64,000 nt of DNA, from NCBI GenBank assembly GCA_023265455.1, contig JAHFTQ010000004.1, positions 105,553 through 169,552 of the forward strand. The letters run 5' to 3'. Numbering within the stretch: position 1 is the first letter of the stretch; each line of letters begins with the position of its first letter. Positions 43,431 to 52,589 of this stretch are shown piece after piece. The position numbers were made by a program, and so were the translations under genes. The notes under the pieces are model-generated. The model made no database searches. It was not told where the DNA came from and worked only from the letters and a program-made list of their open reading frames with translations. This DNA comes from Parachlamydiales bacterium (GTDB lineage: Bacteria > Chlamydiota > Chlamydiia > Chlamydiales > Rhabdochlamydiaceae).

Positions 43431-43985
43431 TTAAGGTCCAATCTTCGGGTTTTTGAGTCTATACAAAACATGAGGGCGCAGTGGGTGATTGGTAGGCAGT
43501 TTTGCATGTTGAAAATCGTCCCGAGGGTTATAGATCATGCCTAATTTTTCCATCAGTTTTCTCGAACGTTGATTTGTCATAGTGGTGAACGAAACAATTT
43601 CAGGCAGCTTCAAGACATCGAAAGCATACTCGATGACTTTTTGTGCTGCTTCAAGCGCATAGCCATTTCCCCAATACTCAAACCCAAGTCTCCATCCTAC
43701 CTCAATACAAGGAGTAAACGGCGCTGGAAAATCTTGATAATGGAGACCAACAAAACCCACGAAGGGGGCAACACCTACCACTTCAACAGCCCAAAGCCCG
43801 TACTCTTTTTCCTTGAGTTCTTTTTGTATCCTGTCTGCAAGGTCTTTGCTTTTTTCTACCGAGAGTGTTGAGGGGAAGTAGTGCATCACACGCTCATCTC
43901 CGTTCATCTGAGCAAAAAAAGGCAGGTCTTCTTCCTTCCACTGGCGTAATAAAAGGCGTTTTGTTGTTAATGAGGGTGCGGGCAT
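43431..43985 (-). CDS. GNAT family N-acetyltransferase (RimJ/RimL type)
   Basis: This acetyl-CoA-dependent enzyme resembles the RimJ/RimL subgroup that acetylates protein N-termini or small molecules. TTKRLLLRQWKEEDLPFFAQ is the usual opening. The core includes VGWRLGFEYWGNGYALEAAQ, with the pyrophosphate-binding turn in W-GNGYA, and a C-terminal RSRKLMEKLGM. It has 184 residues. It follows an MFS gene on the same strand by eight bases, so the two may be co-transcribed. A decayed relative lies at 36801. Confidence 0.87.
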   Translation of the reverse strand: MPAPSLTTKRLLLRQWKEEDLPFFAQMNGDERVMHYFPSTLSVEKSKDLADRIQKELKEKEYGLWAVEVVGVAPFVGFVGLHYQDFPAPFTPCIEVGWRLGFEYWGNGYALEAAQKVIEYAFDVLKLPEIVSFTTMTNQRSRKLMEKLGMIYNPRDDFQHAKLPTNHPLRPHVLYRLKNPKIGP

Positions 43986-43993
43986 ATTCTGTT

Positions 43994-45253
43994 CTATCCA
44001 TCTGATCGGTTTAGGGCTGCCATTTTTCTGCTATTCCAAAATCCCAGACTGGCAAGTAGAAAACACAAGGCCCCACCCCATGCTATCAGACTAGGATATG
44101 CGCCTACGGCAGAGCCGACAAATAATGGACTCAACCCCATTGCAGCAGCGCCTACCGATTGATAGACACCTAATATTCCCCCCTGAGATTCGCTGCAAGT
44201 GCCGTTGGATATAATAGTTGTGGCCGTAGGATAAGCAAAGGCCAAAGAACACAGCATCAATGGGGTAATCCACCAAATATATACGGATTGAGTGGGAATC
44301 AGAAAAGTCAACATACAAATTGCCACTAAAAAAGTCGAGATGACCGCAATTTTTTCAGGCGAGAAGCGATGCACGAACTGGGTAGCTATTAAGGCTCCAA
44401 TAGCAAACCAAGCCCCAGTATACGCATAGAACTCCCCAATATGGCTTAAAGAAAAGCCAAAACGCTCCCGCAATAATAGAGGAACGAATTCATTGAAAAC
44501 CGACCAGCCGAAATAAAGTGCAAAACCCGCAAAAAACAGCCACCTTAAGTTTTTCAGTAAAAATACCTTGCGAATGTTATGCAAACTCTTGGTGAAATCA
44601 AAATTTCTTTTCTCTAAAACTTGCCGGGTTTCCGGGAATTTCCAGACAACTAAAATTAAATTCATTAAAGACATCAAGCCTGCAGCAACCAGAGGAGTAG
44701 AATAATTAAACCAACTGACGACAGCAGGGTCAGCAATGATTCCGCCTATAAATGGCCCAACAGTAAAGCCTAAGCCAAGGCAGGTGCTTAAATAAGCGAA
44801 TCTTTTAGCTTTGTTTTGCTCCGTACTGATATCTGCAAGTGTTGCCTGAGCAACCGCTGCGGTCGCATCTGAGGCGCCGACAAGTATACGATACAAGAAA
44901 AGCAGCCAAAGCGAACTCATATAGATACCCAGGACAGCAACCATGTAGCCTAAAACACCTAAACCGATACCTCCTAAAAGGGCCGGTCTTCGTCCTTTAA
45001 TATCAGAGAATGTCCCTAAAACAGGCGAGAAGAAAAACTGGGAAATGGGCGTGAGTGAAATGAGAATGCCGAGCATGGCCCCTCGATATTCCGGTGAGGA
45101 GTTTACTGGGACAATCAAATTGCTTGGGTCGAATAACAGGACTGCAAATATCGGGTAGATCAGTCCGATACCGACATAATCCACAAAAGCAATCAGAAGG
45201 ATAATGATTAGATTCAGTCTGGAATTGAGTTTTAAACCACTAGGACTGTCCAT
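43994..45253 (-). CDS. Major facilitator superfamily efflux-type transporter (DHA1/TetA-like)
   Basis: It has twelve predicted membrane segments over 419 residues. The motif A-like loop GTFSDIKGRRPALLGGIGLG and motif C-like GLGFTVGPFIGGII place it among drug:H+ antiporters resembling tetracycline-efflux proteins. The substrate cannot be predicted. The start at 45253 follows AGG by seven bases. It probably forms a two-gene unit with the acetyltransferase downstream. Confidence 0.82.
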   Translation of the reverse strand: MDSPSGLKLNSRLNLIIILLIAFVDYVGIGLIYPIFAVLLFDPSNLIVPVNSSPEYRGAMLGILISLTPISQFFFSPVLGTFSDIKGRRPALLGGIGLGVLGYMVAVLGIYMSSLWLLFLYRILVGASDATAAVAQATLADISTEQNKAKRFAYLSTCLGLGFTVGPFIGGIIADPAVVSWFNYSTPLVAAGLMSLMNLILVVWKFPETRQVLEKRNFDFTKSLHNIRKVFLLKNLRWLFFAGFALYFGWSVFNEFVPLLLRERFGFSLSHIGEFYAYTGAWFAIGALIATQFVHRFSPEKIAVISTFLVAICMLTFLIPTQSVYIWWITPLMLCSLAFAYPTATTIISNGTCSESQGGILGVYQSVGAAAMGLSPLFVGSAVGAYPSLIAWGGALCFLLASLGFWNSRKMAALNRSDG

Positions 45254-45561
45254 GACTAAACCTGGTTTAATTTTGATCTTTTAAGACAAACGGCCGTACT
45301 TATACACTAGGCGGCTTCAATTATCAACAGGGAAATCGCCAGATAAAAAAATATTTACAAGCAGCGATCATTTTGTGGGCGCCCGCAAAGTGATGGGCTG
45401 GATCATTGCCCTGTTAACGAATCTTTATTTATTAATCGCTTTGGTTAATTTAGAAGTTTTTTTAATTAGATAAAAAATAAATCAAACTAAAATGGAAAAA
45501 TTTTGGCATTGAAGAGTTTTGGTCTTGTAAGTTAGAATCCTACCACAAAAAGGAGCTATCT
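45254..45561. other. Intergenic region between divergent genes, with one palindrome
   Basis: This 308-base AT-rich gap lies between the MFS gene (minus) and the BTB gene (plus). It holds one clear symmetric element, centred on GGGCGCCC, with arms CATTTTGTGGGC/GCCCGCAAAGTG at 45369-45392. It could be an operator or a terminator stem for either side. I see no reading frame. Confidence 0.4.
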
Positions 45562-47196
45562 ATGTCAAACCTCGTTAACTTTGATGCAAAATTTAAGTTT
45601 GTCAATCTAAAGCGTGAGTTTTGCTTGTATTCCGAATTAGTTAACATTCCTACACAACAGTGGAAAAATGCAAATTATGATGGTCACTACTATTGGGCAA
45701 GTAAAGCTTTTGGAGGAGATTCTGAATTCATCCAGATGGTTGTGAGCACAGTTAAACAAACGCACTTTACAATAGGCCAGGTCACTTGCTGTATTTCACT
45801 ACAATCTCTCTTACCTCCTCCTTTAGAGTCCTGTCCGTCGCCACTGATGAAGCATCTGATTGTCATCGCTCAACTTCTTTACCGCTCTTACGGAATCGAA
45901 ATTCAACAAGTGGATGACATGAAATCTCCTCAAACCATGGCGGTGACATGGCATCGTGATCATCCATGGCTCAATCCATCGTCTCCCTATCTGATACAAT
46001 TGAGAAAAGAGAGATTTCGCACCGACTGCACATTGCAATTCGGTAAAAGACTTTTCCCAGTTCATGGGACCGTCCTGGCAGCTAAATCTCTCTATTTTGA
46101 GAAAATGTTTAAAAGTCCATGCAAAGAAGCAGAGTTGGGTGCGATCATTCCTATCATCATGGAAGCAGTTGAGGAAAAAAGTGTTGAGATGCTGCTCGAT
46201 TATTTCTACATAGGAATATTGGACCTAAAAGAGGCTTCGATAACTCAAATTGACAATTTGGTAAACTTTTCCTCCTATTTTACGCTGCCCCACCTGGAGC
46301 AAATCTGTTTTGAACATCTGTGTAAAAGCGTCAATGCCGACAATTTGAAAGAGTTTATTGCACTTGCCAGACATTACAAACACAAAGAACTAGAATCGGC
46401 GCTCGTTCAGCATATCGAAAAGGAAGTCACACCAGATAATTTTGAACAATTGATCCAGTTAGGGAAGAGTGAAAATATTGAGGATCTGGTGGTCTCTTGC
46501 ACAGCAGGAATCACGGAACTGATTAAAAAAATCGACTACGAGCCGATGGGATTTGGAAAAAGCGCTCGATTGAAATATTTTGTGAAGTTTCTTGATGCAA
46601 TCATTGCAACGCACTCATCTCTCATGCTAGCCCCTCTTATAGCCCGAATGAGGGAAGTCCTTTCTCATCCCGGATATGGGACGCATTTGGAAAAACTGAT
46701 CGAGTATCTTACTTTGACTTGTGAGTATCAAACTCATTTCGATTGGTTGCCTAGTTCTATTCCAAACGGTCTCATGACAATGAAGGATGAGCTGTGCCAA
46801 GACATTTTAAGGTCTATTAAGTTAAGAGGAACAAGTCAATACGAAGACCATTTTAGTTGGTCTCTCATCGAAGAATGTCTTGAGGTTGCTAAAAAATACC
46901 AGCTTGAAGAGATAAAAAAGATCTCGATCAGTGTGTTAATTAAGAAAATCCAGGAAAAGATCGAGAACGATCAAATTCTAAATCTGATAGAGACTTGTCT
47001 TCAAATCTCTCAAAAATACAACATCCCTGAGCTAAGTAAAACTTGTGAGACTCTTTTAATGATGAAGATGCCTGCTCTATGCAGTCAACCTGTCCACTTG
47101 ACAGACAGCTTCAAGAAAATTCTCTCCCTTGCCAACCAATTCAACTTGACTCAAGTAAAAGAAAAATGTGAAAAGCTCAAGCCAAAAGAGGGTTAA
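45562..47196 (+). CDS. BTB/POZ domain protein with a BACK-like region
   Basis: BTB domains link substrates to Cullin-3 ubiquitin ligases in eukaryotes. Residues ~150-260 show the BTB pattern: DCTLQFGKRLFPVHGTVLAA, then KSLYFEKMF and MLLDYFYIGILDL. Helical repeats follow, with a BACK-like start (CKSVNADNLKEFIALARHYK). The C-terminal half is also helical and partly repetitive (CLEVAKKYQLEEI..., CLQISQKYNIPEL...). It has 544 residues behind an AAGGAG site, with no signal peptide. BTB proteins are expanded in Parachlamydiaceae-type chlamydiae, where they are regarded as host-directed. The target is unknown. Confidence 0.82.
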   Translation: MSNLVNFDAKFKFVNLKREFCLYSELVNIPTQQWKNANYDGHYYWASKAFGGDSEFIQMVVSTVKQTHFTIGQVTCCISLQSLLPPPLESCPSPLMKHLIVIAQLLYRSYGIEIQQVDDMKSPQTMAVTWHRDHPWLNPSSPYLIQLRKERFRTDCTLQFGKRLFPVHGTVLAAKSLYFEKMFKSPCKEAELGAIIPIIMEAVEEKSVEMLLDYFYIGILDLKEASITQIDNLVNFSSYFTLPHLEQICFEHLCKSVNADNLKEFIALARHYKHKELESALVQHIEKEVTPDNFEQLIQLGKSENIEDLVVSCTAGITELIKKIDYEPMGFGKSARLKYFVKFLDAIIATHSSLMLAPLIARMREVLSHPGYGTHLEKLIEYLTLTCEYQTHFDWLPSSIPNGLMTMKDELCQDILRSIKLRGTSQYEDHFSWSLIEECLEVAKKYQLEEIKKISISVLIKKIQEKIENDQILNLIETCLQISQKYNIPELSKTCETLLMMKMPALCSQPVHLTDSFKKILSLANQFNLTQVKEKCEKLKPKEG

Positions 47197-47597
47197 TACC
47201 ATTTCCAGAAAATAAAGTCATATTTTAGCTACGTGAAAGCTGCCGGAATTCCACGGTCGTAAGTGGGTTCTCTAATTGCGCACAAAGGAAATATAAATTC
47301 TCTTCTTTTCTTTCAACAGCTTCCTCGCCGGTATTTCGCCTGCGAAATAAAAGGCGCAAGTAATTTTCAAGGCTTTGAACGTTAAAAACCAAAAGTAAGA
47401 GAAGTTCCAGGGTTCTCTTCGGGGTCTTTTTGGAGAATTATATTTGGATTCTCCGCCCCATTATGCCTTCCGAAATGAAACAGGCAAGACAATGTTAGTA
47501 ACGGCTTCTAAGAGCCAACCCACTCGCGTCTTTGCCTATCCCTTCGGTTTTTCTCCTACAAAACTTTTAAGTTCTTTTTCTGTATTACTTGTCTGTT
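47197..47597. other. Non-coding region after the BTB gene
   Basis: Only a short hairpin (TATTTCG/CGAAATA at about 47332-47349) stands out in these 400 bases. Short frames exist, but none has family resemblance or a ribosome-binding site, so I call none. Confidence 0.4.
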
Positions 47598-47930
47598 TTA
47601 AGCCGCTTTTGGCTCACCGTAAATAAATTCTTTTTTTTCAATCATCATCCGATGCATGATCACTGCCAATTTTCTACCTACCGCTAGTGCTGCCTTCTTT
47701 AGCCCTTTTTTTCTCAGAATCTTTAGCCCCCAAGCTTTTAGCTTACTCCATTTCTTGCTTCTTGTAAGGAGGACTATACTAGCTTCGACCAATAGTGACC
47801 TGAGTTCATTGGATCCACATTTCGAAGCTTTTCCCTGCCTCTGAACTTCTCCTGAGGCATACTGCGTTGGGGTCATCCCAAGATAGGCTCCTACAGCTTT
47901 GGAATCTTTAAAACGTGTAAGCAGCTGCTC
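47598..47930 (-). pseudogene. C-terminal remnant of an IS110-family transposase
   Basis: The frame is open from about 47930 and reads FKDSKAVGAYLGMTPTQYAS, then GKASKCGSNELRSLLVEASI and GRKLAVIMHRMM. This matches the C-terminal Transposase_20 part of IS110/IS116/IS902 transposases. The N-terminal DEDD catalytic half is missing; an in-frame stop precedes it and unrelated sequence follows. It is an inactive relic. Confidence 0.82.
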
Positions 47931-47945
47931 TTAAAGCATGTTCAA

Positions 47946-48125
47946 ATGCACACCCAAGAGGGAAGTAGGTTTAAGGAATTAGCCCAGGTTTTACCAGCCC
48001 TTACGAACAACCAGGTAAAGAAGTTGCTACAAGAATTAAAATCAGCGCAATTAATTCGCAGCTCGGGAATGACTCGAGGTGCCTTATGGTATGCTAATGG
48101 AATTGGGCCAAAGTTGAATGTTTGA
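47946..48125 (+). pseudogene. C-terminal winged-helix remnant of an AlbA_2/RecG-like protein
   Basis: ATG at 47946 to TGA at 48125 encodes 59 residues. RFKELAQVLPALTNNQVKKL followed by LQELKSAQLI and GMTRGALWY match the winged helix that closes AlbA_2-domain helicase-like proteins. All upstream domains are absent. It abuts the IS110 remnant, suggesting the insertion replaced the rest. Confidence 0.6.
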
Positions 48126-48478
48126 CAAAAAAACGACCTAATTCGTTGGATTAATTGGTTTATAATTAATGACTTATTCTTTTTGTAAAAGTGTTTTTTG
48201 GCACAATTGAGCAATGCAAAAAAGGTTGTTGTTTGTCAAGAATCACCTTAGTGTGTCTGTATTGATTTATACCGTGATTGGGTGAAAAGGCGACTTTTTA
48301 CCCGATCACGGTATAGCAGGCATCTTTGGTTGAGTGGGGCGATTATTTATTAACTACCTAACAATCAGTAATATAAATTAACCCACCGGTTTTGCAAGTG
48401 GGTTAAATGGGTTAATTAACGAAAATTAATTGACCCAATTAACCCATTTACCATTGAGGGGCCTCGCCGTAAAGAGGT
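48126..48478. other. Intergenic region with two inverted repeats
   Basis: A 14-bp inverted repeat with one mismatch (TACCGTGATTGGGT / ACCCGATCACGGTA) lies at 48270-48313. A second, AAATGGGTTAATT/AATTAACCCATTT, lies at about 48405-48452. They could be operators or terminator stems for lost genes. No coding frame is supported. Confidence 0.45.
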
Positions 48479-48685
48479 TCTCGTAAAAGTAGGTCAGCAA
48501 AAAATGAAGAATTAGAGCCTATTTTAGCTTTGTTTGATGTGGCCACAGAGATTACAATGGCAGACGTGATAAAACATCTTGGAGTTGCAAGAACAACGGC
48601 AGGAAGAAGACTCGAGGCTCTCACTAAACTTGGCAAAATCAAGAAGAGAGGTAAAGGTCGCGGCACGATTTATTTTAGGAAGTAG
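48479..48685 (+). pseudogene. Second winged-helix remnant, open frame without a start codon
   Basis: The frame opens after a TAA and ends at TAG 48683-48685. EPILALFDVATEITMADVIK followed by HLGVARTTAGRRLEALTKLG and GKGRGTIYFRK is a winged helix like those ending AlbA_2 proteins. No ATG or ribosome-binding site is available, so it is a fragment. Confidence 0.5.
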
Positions 48686-48691
48686 AACGTT

Positions 48692-49876
48692 ATGAGTAAG
48701 TCAGGCGCCCTGATCGGTAACATTCTCAACCACTATGATTCGTCTCTCTTTGGGTGGGTGGCGCCTTTCTTAGCGCCCATTCTTTTTCCGGGGAAAGGAG
48801 GGATGGAAGCCTTGCTTCTCACCTTTGCCTTCCTTCCCCTCAACTACATGACAAAGCCGCTGGGCGCTTGCTTTTGGGGATGGATTGGAGATCGGTGGGG
48901 AAGAAAACCGGCGCTGACCGCTAGCCTCATTGGAATGGCTCTTTCGACGTCTGCGATTGGATGTTTGCCGCTGAGGGAGCACGCCTGGATTTTGCTGGCT
49001 TTCTGTCGTGCCTTCCAAGGATTTTTCGCAGCTGGAGAAGAAAAAGGGGCTGCCCTCTATCTTTTAGAACATACCGCTCCTGAAAAACGGTCTTGGATGA
49101 GCGCTCTATATGACGCCTCGGGAATCATCGGGATCTTTTTGGCCTCTTTTCTGGCCAGCCAGTTCGGGGAAAACCACTGGCGCCTCCTATTCTGGCTCGG
49201 TGCAGCAGCAGGCCTCTTCGGTGTATTTCTCCGGCACCACGCCCAAGAATCACCCGAGTTCAAACCGGCCCCCTTTTCATGGAAAACACTCTGGCAGTAC
49301 AGAAATCTCATCTCCCGCATCTCGATTGTTTCAGGATTTTCGTACGCGAACTATTTTCTCGTGACTGTCTTTCTCAACGGCTTCCTCCCTAAAATCACGG
49401 CTCTTTCCAAAGCTGATGTTCTTCTCTTCAATACTCATTTACTCTGGATCGATTTTTTTCTCTTGCTCGGCTTCGGCGCTCTTTGTCGCTGGATCCCGAA
49501 AGAAAAACTGATGGCCACCGCCAGTCTCTTAACCGCCCTTCTGGCCATTCCTCTTTTTGCATCCCTTGACAACGCCTCCTGGGGGCATGCTGCCATTGTC
49601 CGCCTCCTCTTTGTCACCTTTGGCGTCGCTCTTGCCGCTCCCTATCACGCCTGGAAACTCGAACACCTCCCTACCCATCACCGCTTTCTCATCGGCAGCT
49701 TTGCCTCTACCCTCGGCTCTAAATTCTTCGGCGCCCCCATGCCTGCCATCGCCACCTATCTCGTGACTCAAACGGGCTTGACCTGGACTGCCGCCCTCCC
49801 ACTTGTGATTTTAGGCAGCGCAGCTTCAGGAGTGCTCTTATTAAAACCGTTGGCGAGCAGGAAAGTCGTTTCATGA
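48692..49876 (+). CDS. MFS transporter of the metabolite:H+ symporter type (ProP-like)
   Basis: This 394-residue inner-membrane carrier has twelve predicted segments. The loop WGWIGDRWGRKPALTASLIG is motif A of the MFS, and the surrounding PLNYMTKPLGACFWG is typical of the MHS subfamily (ProP, KgtP and relatives). The substrate (betaine, proline, dicarboxylate) cannot be told. Its stop overlaps the start of the next gene in an ATGA, and that gene overlaps the following one in the same way, so the three are co-translated. Confidence 0.83.
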   Translation: MSKSGALIGNILNHYDSSLFGWVAPFLAPILFPGKGGMEALLLTFAFLPLNYMTKPLGACFWGWIGDRWGRKPALTASLIGMALSTSAIGCLPLREHAWILLAFCRAFQGFFAAGEEKGAALYLLEHTAPEKRSWMSALYDASGIIGIFLASFLASQFGENHWRLLFWLGAAAGLFGVFLRHHAQESPEFKPAPFSWKTLWQYRNLISRISIVSGFSYANYFLVTVFLNGFLPKITALSKADVLLFNTHLLWIDFFLLLGFGALCRWIPKEKLMATASLLTALLAIPLFASLDNASWGHAAIVRLLFVTFGVALAAPYHAWKLEHLPTHHRFLIGSFASTLGSKFFGAPMPAIATYLVTQTGLTWTAALPLVILGSAASGVLLLKPLASRKVVS

Positions 49877-50397
49877 AAGTTGCAGTCTTACGCTTTTCTT
49901 CGGATTTACCGATCGAGAAAAAACTTTTGGATGCCACAGTAGCTGTGTTATTGCTCACGTCCTACGAGCGCACGGTGTCACTCAAAGCAGCTCCTGCAAA
50001 AACAGACTGCGTGACAGCAGTTCATTATCTCGTGCGAAGCGTCTTTCAAATCGAACTTCCTCGTGCATGGGTAGGAGATATGCCCCGTCTGCTTAGCCAG
50101 TCAAATTGGACCTTGCACATCATCGATTCCACCGAACTCAAAACAGGAGATCTTCTATTTTTAAAACAACAAGAGCAGCCCAAACTCATCTCTCATGTCG
50201 CCATTGCCCTGGCTCCTGATCAGATCTTTCATTGTACAGGCCTTTTAGGCCCTGTGATTCAATCGGTAGACCAAGTGTTTGAGCGGTATGAGCAGCAACT
50301 CAAAGATGACCAAATCATTTATATCGATCCTAGGAACATATCCCTCCGAGAACAACACGGCGGGATGTACATTAAGACCCAGGGAGACAAAATATGA
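49873..50397 (+). CDS. NlpC/P60-like cysteine peptidase fold protein
   Basis: The protein of 174 residues has the order of an NlpC/P60 hydrolase. A cysteine opens a helix (KTDCVTAVHYLVRSVF), a short strand follows (KTGDLLFLK), and a histidine lies on the next strand (ISHVAIALAPDQIFHC). These would be the catalytic Cys and His. Such enzymes cut peptidoglycan stem peptides or amidate/deamidate proteins. No signal peptide is visible, so it acts in the cytoplasm or is secreted by another route. It is coupled to an MFS carrier upstream and an acetyltransferase downstream. Confidence 0.62.
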   Translation: MKVAVLRFSSDLPIEKKLLDATVAVLLLTSYERTVSLKAAPAKTDCVTAVHYLVRSVFQIELPRAWVGDMPRLLSQSNWTLHIIDSTELKTGDLLFLKQQEQPKLISHVAIALAPDQIFHCTGLLGPVIQSVDQVFERYEQQLKDDQIIYIDPRNISLREQHGGMYIKTQGDKI

Positions 50398-51098
50398 AAA
50401 GAATCATCTTCATGGTATTTGTCCTGGCTTTTGGGATATTTTCGATACCGCTGCAATCCTTCGCTGCAACAGTCGAAGAAAGCCGCTCTGTTTCTATCAC
50501 TGTCATCGATCAACATAGCCTCTTCAAAAGTCAGGTCATTGACGAGCTTCTTACACTGCAGCGGTCGTTAATCATTCCTCCGCAAATTCCCATCCCAGAA
50601 GAAAATGCCAAGAATGGGTATCTTTTAGTCCAAATGGCCCCAGAGTATGTTCATCATTTGCTGGACAAAAAGCAGGGGATAATTGTTGGTGCGTACCAAG
50701 ATCACAATTTGGTTGGGTACGTGCTACTGACCGACATTTCGGAATTTAAAGAGCTGTACGAAGGCGGAAAGCTAGGATCTATCGAAACCTCTATAGATTT
50801 GTCGATTTTGAGAGAGCAAGTTGGGTATATCGAACAGATTGCTGTGAAGCCAGGCTATTCTCGAAGAGGCATCGGCAGAGAACTAATGAGAGTGTGCCAA
50901 CAGATTAAGCCAGAGGGACTCGTCGCAGATGTGTTTCTCTCTCCTTTGAAAAATACAGCCTCCCTTCAATTTTTTTCACGTCTTGGTTTCGAGCAAGCTG
51001 GAATCCTTCATCAGCATGCAAGGGACAACTTCCCTTACTCCCATCGCACACAGATTTTTTTTTGGAACTTGTCTTGTTATCATGGAGAGGTGGACTAG
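50394..51098 (+). CDS. GNAT acetyltransferase with an N-terminal signal peptide
   Basis: Residues 1-24 (MKRIIFMVFVLAFGIFSIPL, then QSFAA) form a good signal peptide with an Ala-X-Ala-like cleavage site. The rest is a GNAT domain: GIIVGAYQDHNLVGYVLLTD, then the acetyl-CoA loop EQIAVKPGYSRRGIGRELMR and ASLQFFSRLGFEQAG. At 234 residues it is complete. Exported GNATs are unusual because acetyl-CoA is absent outside the cytoplasm, so the protein may act on the host side. It is coupled by an ATGA to the NlpC/P60-like gene. Confidence 0.8.
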   Translation: MKRIIFMVFVLAFGIFSIPLQSFAATVEESRSVSITVIDQHSLFKSQVIDELLTLQRSLIIPPQIPIPEENAKNGYLLVQMAPEYVHHLLDKKQGIIVGAYQDHNLVGYVLLTDISEFKELYEGGKLGSIETSIDLSILREQVGYIEQIAVKPGYSRRGIGRELMRVCQQIKPEGLVADVFLSPLKNTASLQFFSRLGFEQAGILHQHARDNFPYSHRTQIFFWNLSCYHGEVD

Positions 51099-51108
51099 CC
51101 TTCCTACG

Positions 51109-52419
51109 CTATCTAAAGCGAGGAAATAGGCTTATCGCATAGAGAGGATAATTGATAATCAACGCTTCGTGCGCAAAATTGCGCAAGGTGGTTCGGGATA
51201 AGATAGGAGGTGGATTTTCTTCTTGAGAAAATTTTTGTTCATAGACAAGTAAGCTTTTCTTTTGTTTTGAAACACCGGCTTTGACTTCTAGGGGGAAAAT
51301 AAGCTGCTCAGTTGAAATAACAAAATCGACCTCTGCAATTCCTTCACTTGACCAATAGTAGAGATGATCGAAATATTGGTCGTGCAATTCTGTTGCAACA
51401 TAATTTTCTGTGAGAGATCCTTTAAATTCCTGAAATAACTGATGCCCCTCTAAAAGCACTCGGGGATCCAGTTTGCTCATCGCTCCCAGAAGACCCACAT
51501 CCAACATAAAAATTTTAAAGGCTCGCTTGTCTGCATAGGCATCGAGTGGAAGTTTCGGTGTTGATATGAGGTTCGCTTTAAGAAGCAAACCAGCATCTTT
51601 TAACCATTGGATTGCAGTCTCATAATTTTTAGCTCTTGCGCTTTCTCGAACAGCTGAAAAAATAAATTTCTTATTTTCTTTGGCAAGCTGTCTTGGAATC
51701 GACTCCCAAACGGCCATGATTTTCATCACTTCTTCTTCCGGAGCGTGTTTAGCAAAATCCAATGTATAGGCATCCAAAATTTCTTTCTGAACGACTCTAA
51801 CATCTTGCAAGTTCTCATTTTTGAGATAGGTTGCCACCGCCTCTGGCATCCCCCCAATAATAAAATAGTATTTTAAGAGTTTAATGAGCTTCTCATGGAA
51901 AATTTCAGAAATGGCCTTCGGTTCTTTAAGCTCTTCAATCAGCTTTCTTAGAGAACTCTCTCCAAGAGCATCTAGAAATTCAAAAAAAGTGAGGGGCGCC
52001 AAATCCAGAAAGTTCACTTTTCCTACAGGGAAGCCCTGGCTTAGTTTAACTCCTAATAATGAACCTGCAGTAGCGACGTGATATTCATTCTTTTTTTCAC
52101 AAAAATATTTTAGGCTATTGAGAGCTTCAGGACACTCTTGGATCTCGTCGAAGATAATTAAGGTTTTTTCAGGTAATATCGGCCGTTTAAAGTAGATCCC
52201 TAGCTCCTTGATGATTCTCTCAGGATTTAGATTTTCAGCGAAAAGACTGGCAAAATGGGGCTCTTCATCAAAGTTCAGATAGATGTGATCGTCGTATTCT
52301 TTGGCAAAGGTGGTTAAAAGATAGGTTTTTCCCACCTGCCGGGCACCTTTTAAAACCAAGGGCTTACGTAAATCTGAGGCTTTCCACTTCAGTAGCTTTT
52401 TATAAAAATCTCTTTCCAT
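51109..52419 (-). CDS. AAA-type ATPase of the DUF4143 family
   Basis: The N-terminal P-loop domain has Walker A GARQVGKTYLL and Walker B TLIIFDEIQECP. The C-terminal half (from about residue 200 to the end) matches DUF4143, with AEVDFVISTEQLIFPLEVKA near the end resembling a nuclease-like fold (D...E.K). The 436 residues are typical. The family is widespread and of unknown function. The adjacent intergenic spaces are short, and it is convergent with the GNAT gene. Confidence 0.85.
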   Translation of the reverse strand: MERDFYKKLLKWKASDLRKPLVLKGARQVGKTYLLTTFAKEYDDHIYLNFDEEPHFASLFAENLNPERIIKELGIYFKRPILPEKTLIIFDEIQECPEALNSLKYFCEKKNEYHVATAGSLLGVKLSQGFPVGKVNFLDLAPLTFFEFLDALGESSLRKLIEELKEPKAISEIFHEKLIKLLKYYFIIGGMPEAVATYLKNENLQDVRVVQKEILDAYTLDFAKHAPEEEVMKIMAVWESIPRQLAKENKKFIFSAVRESARAKNYETAIQWLKDAGLLLKANLISTPKLPLDAYADKRAFKIFMLDVGLLGAMSKLDPRVLLEGHQLFQEFKGSLTENYVATELHDQYFDHLYYWSSEGIAEVDFVISTEQLIFPLEVKAGVSKQKKSLLVYEQKFSQEENPPPILSRTTLRNFAHEALIINYPLYAISLFPRFR

Positions 52420-52589
52420 AACTTCAGTTTAGCTCCCCTTCCAGAAAAAGTCATTCATAAAAGTGTAATTTTTTACAAAAAATCAACGTCTTTTTGGGAT
52501 ATTGGACAAAAAAGGCGACCAAGGGGTTTTTAATCTAGATATTTAATTTTTTCGTAGTTAGACTCTGACCAAATATTGCTAGAGTAGAG

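Noticed and set aside
47598..47876. A functional IS110 transposase
   Set aside because: The catalytic N-terminal half is absent.
49529..49771. Frames opposite the MFS gene at 48692
   Set aside because: They are shadows of a clear membrane transporter coding sequence.
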